Below are positions 39,105-47,755 of a DNA stretch of 64,000 nt, piece by piece; the first letter of the stretch is position 1, and the number at the start of each line of letters is the position of its first letter. The notes under the pieces are model-generated. The model was not told the origin of the DNA. It searched no databases and was given only the letters and a program-made list of their open reading frames with translations. Origin of the DNA: Chitinophagaceae bacterium (lineage in GTDB: Bacteria; Bacteroidota; Bacteroidia; Chitinophagales; Chitinophagaceae); assembly GCA_016719815.1 (NCBI GenBank), contig JADJYK010000013.1, positions 144,037-208,036 of the forward strand, written 5' to 3'. The position numbers were made by a program, and so were the translations under genes.

Positions 39105-40095
39105 ATGAAAGCATTGCTTCAAATACTATTCATCTTAACGGCAGCACCTTGTTTTGCTCAGCCTACCGGGCATCAAAAGCTCTTCCTGGAAATTTCCGAC
39201 AAGGGTGACACCCTCCATTTTGAAAACAGTTTTAATAACACAGCAACTAACCGGCTGTTAAAACTTGACTGCCCATCCTATCAACTCACTGATATCAGCA
39301 CCAGGCCAGACGGGTTTGGGTTTTATCCGCCAACCGGATTCATCCATAAAACACTGATGACTGACGACCACCGTATTCAGATTGTAAAAAACAAAACTGA
39401 TACGATGGATATTGAAATCCTGAATGCGTTTAGGGTTTATTTTCTCAGCATCGCTTTTCAAAAAGGCCATTTCAGATTATATGTCAACGACGGAAAAGAA
39501 CACCAATGGCTGGTGAACACTTTGCCGTTTAAAGAATTGAAAGCCCAATCAACTGTGTATGACATAACACCCCGTGACTGGAGTGTATTCCAGGTAAACA
39601 GCAGCAAGAGCCAATACGACTATTTTATTTCAACACAGTTTGAAAAGCAGCAACTGCTCGTAAAACCAGTAATACCTGAAGATGATCCCAATTTCAGAAA
39701 CCCAAGGCGAATAAATAACCTGCGAACAGAAGTGGCAGACTATAATTTTGACGGGCAAAAAGATTACGGGAACATAAAATGAAAGACACCACCCGGTGGA
39801 ATTATTTCATTTATACAAATCCCGCCCAGGATATGTGCTGGACAGGTTTTTGAGCAATTTAGATTATTGCTATTTCGATTTTGAGAAGAAAACATTCTTT
39901 GGTTCCAAAACAACCCGGGTTAATCCTGCATTTACGCAAATGTTCAATTACGGGTATATTAATGGAACCATTACATTGGTTCGCCAGATGGACTGTGTGC
40001 ATGCATTTTCAAACTCAGAAAAAATGGATTGCTCAGTTTATGAATTAAAGAATGGCGCAATGGTGTTTAAAGAATTAATAAAAGGATGCGAATGA
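39105..40095 (+). CDS. Secreted protein of unknown function, two frameshifts
   Basis: About 330 residues when repaired. ATG 39105 begins a signal peptide (MKALLQILFILTAAPCFAQ), so the product is exported. Near residue 220 a DYNFDGQKDY loop resembles a calcium-binding Asp-rich loop seen in proteins with XAC2610-like or FG-GAP-like ends. The frame breaks at the G-run 39768-39770 and again at 39829-39830. One base added at each joins NFDGQKDYGEHKM and IYTNPAQGYVLDRF to the final 90 residues. I do not recognise a catalytic domain. It lies between DUF6527 and the pyrophosphatase and ends before a strong bidirectional terminator. Confidence 0.6.
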
Positions 40096-40173
40096 GAACC
40101 GCTGGCAGCAGAACCGACTTTAACGCCACACTCACCTTACTTCCACGTTAATCTGCATTGCAACTATTCAAAC

Positions 40174-40216
40174 AAAACGAAAAGAGCTGACTTTAACAGT
40201 CAGCTCTTTTCGTTTT
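40174..40216. terminator. Long bidirectional terminator between the secreted protein gene and hppA
   Basis: A perfect 19-bp stem (40174-40192 and 40198-40216) with a TTAAC loop. The arms begin AAAACGAAAAGAGCTGACT and end with T-runs in both directions. It serves two convergent genes. Confidence 0.9.
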
Positions 40217-40242
40217 ATCGGGAGACAGGCTCCTGTCAGCAA

Positions 40243-42662
40243 TTAATCCTGTTTGGTAATCCGCATTTTATAGAACGAACGCCATACAAAAACAAGGGCT
40301 ATCAGCAGGAATACAATTCCGGCATACGGTGCCACATTTCTGAATGCCTCAGAGATGGCTATTTCCATCGCCAATAAACCAAATAAGGTAGTAAACTTAA
40401 TAATCGGGTTCAGCGCAACAGAGGATGTGTCTTTAAAAGGATCGCCCACTGTATCACCCACTACCGAAGCATCATGCAGTGGTGTGCCTTTCATTCTTAA
40501 TTCGGTTTCCACCACCTTCTTGGCATTGTCCCATGCGCCACCGGCATTCGCCATAAAGATGGCCTGGAACAATCCAAATACAGCAATAGCCACTAAGTAA
40601 CTTACAAAAAGCGCCACGGCATCATTACCACCGATACCGGCCGGTGAGGATAAACAGGCAAAAGCAAGGGCAAAGAAGAAAATAGCTACGAAAATATTGA
40701 ACATTCCTTTTTGTGCATACTTGGTACAAATTTCCACCACTTCTGTAGAAGCTTTTTCATCCGCTTTCTTCGGAGCATTAGGGTCGAGGTTGATATGACG
40801 TTTAATATATTCAACCGCCCTGTAAGCTCCTGTAGTTACGGCCTGTGTGGAGGCACCGGTAAACCAGTAGATAACTGCCCCACCCAGTATAAAACCAAGA
40901 ATTGTATAAGGGTTTAAGAGATTCAGTATATCCTCCGGCTTCACACCCAGTGTTTTTTGAATCATCAGTATCAGCGAGAAAATCATGGTGGTGGCACCTA
41001 CAACAGCCGTTCCTATTAATACAGGTTTGGCAGTGGCTTTGAACGTATTACCTGCTCCATCGTTTTCTTCGAGGTACATTTTTCCTTTTTCCCAATCAGG
41101 TTTAAAACCAAAATCCTTTTCAATTTCAGCATCAATATTGGGAACTTCTTCAATCAGCGAAAGTTCGTAAACAGACTGTGCATTATCAGTAACCGGTCCG
41201 TAACTGTCCACCGCAATGGTAACAGGTCCCATGCCCAGTAAACCAAAAGCCACAAGGCCAAAGGCAAAGATGGATGGGTAAATCATGATTTCGTTCAACC
41301 CGAAAGTACTGGCAAAGTAGGCAATGAACATCAGTGAAAAGAAGATAAGCCCCTTCCAGAAAGCACTGAAGTTACCGGCTACAAAACCAGATAAGATAAT
41401 AAGCGAAGCACCGCCTTCTTTACCTGCATTCACTATTTCTTTTACATGTGAAGACTTGGTGGAGGTAAAGATTTTGGTAAACTCAGGTATCAGGGCACCA
41501 CCCAGTGTTCCGCAACTGATAATGGTAGAAAGAATCCACCACATATCGGTATTGCCATTCAAATCAGGAATTAAAAAATAACTGGCCGTAAATGTAACAG
41601 CAATAGAGAGCAGAGAAGTTATCCAAACAAGATTGGTAAGCGGTTGCTCAAAGTCAAGTTCTTCTTTATTGCCATACTTGGCCCTGCTTAAGAAACCATT
41701 TATCCAGAAAGCAAAAATGGATGTTATAATCATCAAAATCCGCATTACAAAAATCCAGACCAGCAAAGCTGTTTGCATAGATTCACCACCGGTAACGGCA
41801 AGCAGGATGAAGGATATCAATGCCACACCTGTTACACCGTACGTTTCAAAACCATCGGCCGTTGGGCCTACACTGTCACCGGCATTATCACCGGTACAGT
41901 CTGCAATTACACCAGGGTTCCTGGGGTCATCTTCACCAATTTTAAACACCACTTTCATCAGGTCAGATCCGATGTCGGCAATCTTAGTAAAGATACCACC
42001 GGCAATACGCAGGGCTGAGGCACCTAACGATTCACCAATAGCAAAACCAATGAAACAGGCACCGGCAAGATCGCCCGGCATAAATAATAATATGACCAGC
42101 ATCATAATAAGCTCCACACAAATAAGCACTACACCAATACTCATCCCCGCATTCAGCGGAATGGTAAGAAGGTCAAGCGGCCTGCGTTTCAAGGCTGCAA
42201 ATGCCATTCTTGAATTAGCCAGTGTATTCATGCGGATACCAAAAGCAGCCACAGAATAAGAACCAAGGATACCTACAACTGTCCAGGAAAGAATTAACAG
42301 TACGCCGCCAATTCCAAACAGCGAGTTGCCTTCATGATCTTTGGCCAGGAAACCAAAGTAGCCAGCAACGGCAGCACCAATAAACAGGAACAGGATTGCC
42401 AGAAATTTTCCCTGCTGCTTCAGGTAAGCAGAACAGGTTTTAAAAATTACATTCGAGATTTCGAGCATTGACCTGTGAGAAGGCAGCTTTTAACCCGGAT
42501 ATAATGGTACAGGCCAAAAACAAGACCAAGTAATGTGACTAAAAAACCCCAATACAATTTGGGTTCATTTTTAATCGCATCGGGAATTTTTAAATCTGCT
42601 TCTCCTGCAAATGCAAGCGCAGGCAGAAGCAAGGTGGCAAGGAAAACACTAAGCTTTTTCAT
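40243..42662 (-). CDS. hppA: Membrane-bound ion-pumping pyrophosphatase, frameshift near the N-terminus
   Basis: Inner-membrane pump that uses pyrophosphate hydrolysis to move H+ or Na+. The long frame (from ATG 42468, MLEISNVIFKTC) has 741 residues with about 16 helices. Active-site Asp motifs are EDDPRNPGVIADCTGDNAGD followed by SVGPTADGFETYGVTG, and later GGAWDNAKKVVE and HDASVVGDTVGDPFKD. A short frame just upstream encodes a signal-like helix (MKKLSVFLATLLLPALAFAG) and a further helix YWGFLVTLLGLVFGLYHYIRVK. Adding one A in the run 42488-42491 fuses them (YIRVKKLPSHRSMLEISNV), giving about 806 residues, the usual size of this Bacteroidota type. The segment that carries GNTTAA in K+-dependent pumps reads TEVVEICTKYAQKG here. 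Confidence 0.92.
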
Positions 42663-42869
42663 TAATCTGTGTTTTAAATGTGAAGGAATGAACAAGCAAT
42701 CAGCAGTTAATTCATGAAATTTAATCAACTTTTGCAATCGGCGCACAAAGTTATCCAGTAAAAGAAAGCCCGGGCAGGCAGGTATAGTAATCTTTATCAT
42801 GTTCCGGACTGATTTTGTGCAGTATCTGTAACACCCGAAACCCATATAATTTAGGCCCCGGGGTGGCCG

Positions 42870-43661
42870 TCAGCCCGCAGGTTGCTGACGAAAAATAGTG
42901 CTGAGCAGCTTATACAGCTCAGGATTTTTATCCTCCAGCAAATCAGGTCTTTCAAAAAAATATTCGGACACAACGGCAAGAAATTCGGCTTCACTGGGAG
43001 CGCCATACGGGTCGATATCAGATCTGTCAGCCATAATTTTATCCATTTCCCGGCGCATCAGTTGCAGCCAGGGAAGAATATACTGCCGCTGCAAAAAGAA
43101 CTCGGGAATACCATCAATACTGCCATCTGTTTTATCAACCAGGTGAACAAATTCATGTATGGCCGTATTGCTCTTTCCTGTTTTATTTGTAAATGCCTGC
43201 CGCAGTTCATGCTGCGACAGTATCATCACACCATTCAACGCCCCTTCCCCTACCATACCCAGTACATTACGGTTGTTGCCGTTTTGTTCGAAGTCATGAC
43301 TAAAAGAATCCGGGTATAACAATACTTCCCGCAGGTTAACATACTCCCATTCCGGAAAACCAAATATGGGAATAATCGCACTCGCAGCAATCAGTACCTT
43401 ATCAATATCGTTCACCGCTGTTTTCACCCCGGTAATTTTTACCTGCGTTAAAAACAATTGCATTCTTTTTTCAAATGACTGTTTTGCTTCTGCCGGAAGA
43501 TCATAATAGAAGTCACATTGCGCAAGCAAAAGGCTGCGATATGTTTCAGGAAAAGGAGGCAGCTCAGGAAGTTTCTTTTTTTGCAATGAAAAAATGTAAA
43601 CCCCCAGTAATACAAAGATAGCCAGCACAATCACTATTATCAGCAGCGTTTCCATAATCAT
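42870..43661 (-). CDS. MtfA-like zinc-dependent peptidase
   Basis: About 263 residues. An N-terminal membrane helix (TLLIIVIVLAIFVLLGVYIF) is followed by an MtfA/M90-type domain. The zinc motif is TAIHEFVHLVDKTDG and the third ligand Glu is in SEAEFLAVVSEYFFERPDLL. The stretch IPIFGFPEWEYVNLREVLLYP matches the family's substrate side. MtfA of enterobacteria is a peptidase linked to the Mlc regulator, which is not evident here, so the function is open. The frame starts with TTG 43664; ATG 43661 or 43655 is more likely. Confidence 0.88.
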   Translation of the reverse strand: MIMETLLIIVIVLAIFVLLGVYIFSLQKKKLPELPPFPETYRSLLLAQCDFYYDLPAEAKQSFEKRMQLFLTQVKITGVKTAVNDIDKVLIAASAIIPIFGFPEWEYVNLREVLLYPDSFSHDFEQNGNNRNVLGMVGEGALNGVMILSQHELRQAFTNKTGKSNTAIHEFVHLVDKTDGSIDGIPEFFLQRQYILPWLQLMRREMDKIMADRSDIDPYGAPSEAEFLAVVSEYFFERPDLLEDKNPELYKLLSTIFRQQPAG

Positions 43662-43705
43662 CAACCAAAATAGCTATATCCTGATTGAAAACCAACAGCC
43701 CCTAA

Positions 43706-43734
43706 AATAAAAACCGGGCTGAAAAACAGCCCGG
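43706..43734 (-). terminator. Rho-independent terminator of the FadL-like gene
   Basis: Stem CCGGGCTG / CAGCCCGG (43714-43721, 43727-43734) with an AAAAA loop. On the minus strand it runs into TTTTTATTTT. It is 26 bases after the porin stop. Confidence 0.85.
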
Positions 43735-43759
43735 CCTCATTAATCACAAATAAAACTAA

Positions 43760-45046
43760 TCAGAATGTGTAGTTTAAACCAAACATGATAAGATCAGTAG
43801 TCATTTTATACGAAACACTGCTGGAGGGTATGGCTCCATAAGGATTAGAGCCACTTATCATCATCGGGGTTAATACCGGTCCGCTTACTGCATCGCCACT
43901 GGCACCATGATGATAGGTTGCATTTAGTGTTACATGCTTACTTGCTTCATGTCCAAAACCAAACTGGAAAGCATTTTTAATAACTGCAGTGGCAGGTGTG
44001 GAGAAGAAAGCCAATTCGCTTTGAATAGGACAACTGCTGTAGGTATATCCAACCCGCAAAGGCATTTTCTTCACTCCTTTGTATTGGAAACCAGCTGAGA
44101 CAACTGACATATTCTGCCAGCCAAATCCTTTAACAGATGCAGTGGCTGTCCAGCCCTTTGCTTCAAAACCATCTGTTTTTTCATAATTCACAGAACGATA
44201 CTCAGCAGCAATGTCAATCTTATCATTTGAATATCCTGCACCAAATGAAAGTATTGCCGGATAATTCATTTTGAATTTTACATCTGGTGCTGTTGAACCA
44301 TCAAGGTATTTACTCTTAAATGTAAATTCTTTAAATGACTGCTGAGTTTTATAAGATGCCCCCAGTTTAAATCCTTTTCCGGAATTATAAAACACACCCA
44401 CCTGTCCACCAAAACCAAGAGCGGATGCCTTATCACTAACCGGGTAGCCTTTTGACATATCAGGAGAAGCCAGTGGATTGGGCTCGAGTTCAAGGGCAGA
44501 ATAATTAAATGTTGGCGCAAATCCTATTGAGAACTGAGGATTCAGTTTATAAGCATATGTTACACCCACCTGCATTAGCTGGTAGTCGGATTGAAGGCGG
44601 CCAAAACCATTTGGCTGGGGCATGTTAATCGGATTGCTGCTGCTCTGCGGAAAAGTAACACCAAACCCACTTATACCAAATGCAGAAACACCAAATGTGT
44701 GCTTACTGTCTTTTTTACCCCATACCATCGCCAATGCAGGCATTACTGATACACCACGGTCATCTTTTGTTGTACCGCTCATTGGCCCGCCCGGAGTAGG
44801 TACTGTTGATGATAACTCTGGTGAGGAAAAGAAGAGACCTGCGTTAACGGAGAGTATTTTTTTGTCAAAGGCAGAAATACCAGCGGGGTTCCAATGAAGG
44901 GTACCACTAATATCAAGCGGCTGACCAGTGGCAGCACCGCCCATTGACATATTGTGGGCACCAATGCCCTGCATAATATGACCAGCCTGAGCATAAACTA
45001 AAAAGGGCATAAAGCCTGCAATTATGACCGTGAAAACCTTTTTCAT
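43760..45046 (-). CDS. OmpP1/FadL/TodX family outer-membrane transport protein
   Basis: Beta-barrel channel for long-chain fatty acids or other hydrophobic compounds. It has 428 residues. A signal peptide (MKKVFTVIIAGFMPFLVYAQ) is followed by the N-terminal hatch signature HNMSMGGAATGQPLDISGTL and HWNPAGIS. The remainder alternates polar and aromatic residues as in beta strands and ends in LIMFGLNYTF, a typical C-terminal barrel strand with Phe last. The adjacent acyl-CoA dehydrogenase on the same strand supports a role in fatty-acid uptake, but a separate promoter is likely because the gap is 200 bases. Confidence 0.92.
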   Translation of the reverse strand: MKKVFTVIIAGFMPFLVYAQAGHIMQGIGAHNMSMGGAATGQPLDISGTLHWNPAGISAFDKKILSVNAGLFFSSPELSSTVPTPGGPMSGTTKDDRGVSVMPALAMVWGKKDSKHTFGVSAFGISGFGVTFPQSSSNPINMPQPNGFGRLQSDYQLMQVGVTYAYKLNPQFSIGFAPTFNYSALELEPNPLASPDMSKGYPVSDKASALGFGGQVGVFYNSGKGFKLGASYKTQQSFKEFTFKSKYLDGSTAPDVKFKMNYPAILSFGAGYSNDKIDIAAEYRSVNYEKTDGFEAKGWTATASVKGFGWQNMSVVSAGFQYKGVKKMPLRVGYTYSSCPIQSELAFFSTPATAVIKNAFQFGFGHEASKHVTLNATYHHGASGDAVSGPVLTPMMISGSNPYGAIPSSSVSYKMTTDLIMFGLNYTF

Positions 45047-45247
45047 ATCGAAATTTTTTATTTAGGAATTTAAAAAACGTACTGTAAATAGTAAAACTAT
45101 TTGCGGCGTTTTCCAGCCCGTGTGATAAGTGTCACTTTGGAATACAATCATGTGAGAACATGATTAAAAACAGGATGCAGGATGATGTAAATGCAAACAA
45201 CAAGGAGAACTATCCTAATAAAAAATAGTAAACCGTGGCATTGCAAC

Positions 45248-46387
45248 CTAACGAAGTACTTCCCTGCTGATGACTATTTTTTGTATTTCGCTGGTACCTT
45301 CGCCAATAGTACAGAGTTTAGCATCCCGATAATACTTCTCCACCGGAAAGTCTTTTGTGTATCCGTATCCGCCAAAAATCTGAACAGCGTCGTTGGCTAC
45401 CTTAACAGCAATTTCTCCGGCGTAGTATTTAGCCATAGCGGCCTCTTTTGTAACAGGCAGGTGCCGGTTTTTTAAGTCGCAGGCCTGAAGGGTAAGTAAT
45501 TCTGCCGCTGCAATTTCAGTTACCATATCGGCCAGCTTAAAAGAAACTCCCTGAAATGATGAAATTGGTTTATCAAACTGATACCGCTCCTGTGAATACT
45601 GAAGTGCGGCTTCATATGCACCTTTGGCAATACCAATAGCCAGTGAAGCAATAGATATACGACCACCGTCAAGCACTTTCATTGCCTGTTTGAACCCATC
45701 ACCCACTTCTCCCAGCCGGTTTGCATCGGGTATGCGGCAGTTGTCAAATATCAGTTCGGTGGTTTCGCTGGCCCGCATGCCCAGTTTGTTTTCCTTTTTT
45801 CCGGCACTGAAACCGGGAGTTCCCTTTTCTATTACAAAGGCTGTGGAATTGTTCTTTGTTCGTGGCTCACCGGTGCGGCAAATCACTACAGCCACATCAC
45901 CGCTTCGTCCGTGGGTAATCCAGTTTTTTGTTCCGTTTATTATCCACTCGTCTCCTTCCTTTACGGCGGTACATTTCATATTGCCTGCATCACTTCCTGT
46001 ATTCGCTTCGGTAAGTCCCCAGGCACCAATCCATTCGGCGGTAGCCAGTTTCGGCAACCATCGTTTCTTTTGCTCCACATTGGCAAATGCAAGAATATGA
46101 CCTGTACATAATGAATTATGTGCCGCCACACTCAGGCCTATGGAACCACATACTTTTGCGATTTCTTCAATAATGACTTTGTATTCAAAATAGCTAAGTT
46201 CAGCCCCGCCATATTCATGCGGTACCAGCACACCCATCATACCGAGTTTGCCCAGTTCTTTAAACACCGGAACCGGAAATTCCTGCATCTCATCCCACTC
46301 CATCACATGCGGCCGGATATGTTTAATTGCAAATTCTCTTGCAGATTCAGCAATATGTTGGGTTTGTTCTGTTTGTCGGAAATTCAT
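45248..46387 (-). CDS. Acyl-CoA dehydrogenase
   Basis: FAD enzyme of 379 residues catalysing the first oxidation of a short- or medium-chain acyl-CoA. Signature segments are LGMMGVLVPHEYGGAELSYF, the FAD/substrate block WGLTEANTGSDAGNMKCTAV, WIINGTKNWITHG, VLDGGRISIASLAIGIAKGA and the C-terminal FGGYGYTKDFPVEKYYRDAK. The catalytic Glu is kept in GEGTSEIQKIVISREVL. Length and motifs match butyryl/isovaleryl-type enzymes, but chain-length preference cannot be read reliably. Two inverted repeats lie just upstream. Confidence 0.95.
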   Translation of the reverse strand: MNFRQTEQTQHIAESAREFAIKHIRPHVMEWDEMQEFPVPVFKELGKLGMMGVLVPHEYGGAELSYFEYKVIIEEIAKVCGSIGLSVAAHNSLCTGHILAFANVEQKKRWLPKLATAEWIGAWGLTEANTGSDAGNMKCTAVKEGDEWIINGTKNWITHGRSGDVAVVICRTGEPRTKNNSTAFVIEKGTPGFSAGKKENKLGMRASETTELIFDNCRIPDANRLGEVGDGFKQAMKVLDGGRISIASLAIGIAKGAYEAALQYSQERYQFDKPISSFQGVSFKLADMVTEIAAAELLTLQACDLKNRHLPVTKEAAMAKYYAGEIAVKVANDAVQIFGGYGYTKDFPVEKYYRDAKLCTIGEGTSEIQKIVISREVLR

Positions 46388-46401
46388 ATGACAATCCTTT
46401 A

Positions 46402-46445
46402 CTGTTTTTTAAAAACAGTGCCACACCATTAAAAACGGGTGGCAC
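46402..46445. promoter_or_regulatory. Two adjacent inverted repeats upstream of the acyl-CoA dehydrogenase gene
   Basis: CTGTTTTT / AAAAACAG (46402-46409, 46411-46418) abuts GTGCCAC / GTGGCAC (46418-46424, 46439-46445). They lie 15-58 bases before the start codon, so they may form a leader hairpin or hold an operator. Inference from position only. Confidence 0.35.
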
Positions 46446-46561
46446 TATAATGAGCAAGCAATCACAGTTAGTATCGGGGCCTTTCAGCAATAGCAATCGT
46501 TAAAGGCAGTGCAAGTTAAGGGAAATTATTTTGAACTAACAACCGTTAGCGCAAATATTTT

Positions 46562-47338
46562 TTACAGTCTCAGTTTTAACCTGTCGTATGCAATATGAAT
46601 ATTCTCCGGAAGTTCAGCCTCAATTTCTGCATGAAGTCCCATCTGATGAGAGATATGTGTAAGGTATGCCTCAGGAATTTGTAATGCATTCACCAGTTCA
46701 ATAGCTTCTTCCAATGTGTAATGAGAGATATGCTTCTGCTTGCGCAGTGCATTCACCACCAATATTTCACTTCCTTTTATTTTTTTCTTTTCTGCTTCAT
46801 CTATATGGTTCGCATCTGTTATATATGTAAATGCACCAAAGCGATACGCCATAACGGGCATTTTAAGATGCCATACCATAACCGGTGTAACGGGAATATC
46901 ACCCACAACAAAAGGCTCCAGTGTAATGGTGTGTAAAACCAGTTCCGGCAGGCCGGGATATTTATTATCAGCGAAAGCATAATAAAAATCACGGCGGATA
47001 GCCTCTTCTGAAAGCGAATCGGCATAAATATCGATGGGCTTGCGCAGGAAAAAATTATAAGCTCTTATATCATCGAGTCCGGCGCTATGGTCACGATGCG
47101 GATGAGTGAACAAAACGGCATCAATCTTCTTTACATTTTCCCGCAGCATCTGGTAGCGAAAATCCGGGCCCGTATCAACAACCAGCGTTGTCGTTGCCGA
47201 CTGAACAAGTATACTGGACCGCAGCCGTGTATCGTTCTTATCAGCAGAATGGCATACTTCACATTCGCACCCAATCATAGGAACGCCACTGCTGGTACCC
47301 GTGCCAAGAAAAGTAATGGTAAGAGGAGGACAAATCAC
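46562..47338 (-). CDS. MBL-fold metal-dependent hydrolase (PhnP-like)
   Basis: Metallo-beta-lactamase fold of 258 residues. The N-terminal LTITFLGTGTSSGVPMIGCE with a Cys-rich loop (GCECEVCHS) resembles PhnP-type phosphodiesterases. Metal motif FTHPHRDHSAGLDDIR, then ITDANHIDEAEKKKI and HISHQMGLHAEIEAELPE near the end. The start is GTG 47338. PhnP family members cleave cyclic phosphodiesters, but no phosphonate genes are nearby, so the substrate is unknown. Confidence 0.9.
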   Translation of the reverse strand: MICPPLTITFLGTGTSSGVPMIGCECEVCHSADKNDTRLRSSILVQSATTTLVVDTGPDFRYQMLRENVKKIDAVLFTHPHRDHSAGLDDIRAYNFFLRKPIDIYADSLSEEAIRRDFYYAFADNKYPGLPELVLHTITLEPFVVGDIPVTPVMVWHLKMPVMAYRFGAFTYITDANHIDEAEKKKIKGSEILVVNALRKQKHISHYTLEEAIELVNALQIPEAYLTHISHQMGLHAEIEAELPENIHIAYDRLKLRL

Positions 47339-47390
47339 AATGTAAAGTTAGCAAGTTAACAGGTTAATAATTTAAGCTGTTACGATAGTA

Positions 47391-47666
47391 CTAACTTTCT
47401 TCAGCTTCAAGTTTAGCGATGATGTTCTGATAGAGTTTTTGCGACTCATCGGTTAGCAGGTCAATATTAATCGCAAGCTGCGGAATTAAATCAATAAGTG
47501 TGTTGATGCGGCCTTCTGTTTGCAGAAATTTATTAAGCACCACTACTTTTTTTTGCTCCAAAATGCAATATCCGCTTTGAAAAGTGCCCCTTTCATAGCG
47601 CAAAATATATCCAGCCTGTTCCGGTATCGCTTCTAATTTATCAAGATTGGACTGTGTGTATTTCAT
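47391..47666 (-). CDS. Small hypothetical protein
   Basis: A 91-residue acidic protein (MKYTQSNLDKLEAIPEQAGY...). It is predicted to be alpha/beta with an FQSGYCILEQKKVVVLNKFL core and an amphipathic C-terminal helix. It reads as a genuine gene from its length, intact frame and clear ATG. It lies 52 bases upstream of the MBL hydrolase on the same strand and is probably cotranscribed. No function is recognised. Confidence 0.65.
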   Translation of the reverse strand: MKYTQSNLDKLEAIPEQAGYILRYERGTFQSGYCILEQKKVVVLNKFLQTEGRINTLIDLIPQLAINIDLLTDESQKLYQNIIAKLEAEES

Positions 47667-47726
47667 GGCTGCAATTTAATTGAGTGCAAAGAATATCTCA
47701 TCTTATGTTTTCCACATATGAATTAC

Positions 47727-47734
47727 TACCTTTG
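47727..47734 (+). promoter_or_regulatory. Candidate -7 box TACCTTTG for the DUF3857 gene
   Basis: Matches the Bacteroidetes -7 consensus TAnnTTTG exactly, 22 bases before ATG 47756. The -33 element is not clear. Confidence 0.4.
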
Positions 47735-47755
47735 AATATATGAACCTTTTGATCC

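Noticed and set aside
42447..42662. Separate small membrane protein gene upstream of hppA
   Set aside because: One added A fuses it to the pyrophosphatase as the known N-terminal signal and first helix, so it is treated as part of hppA.
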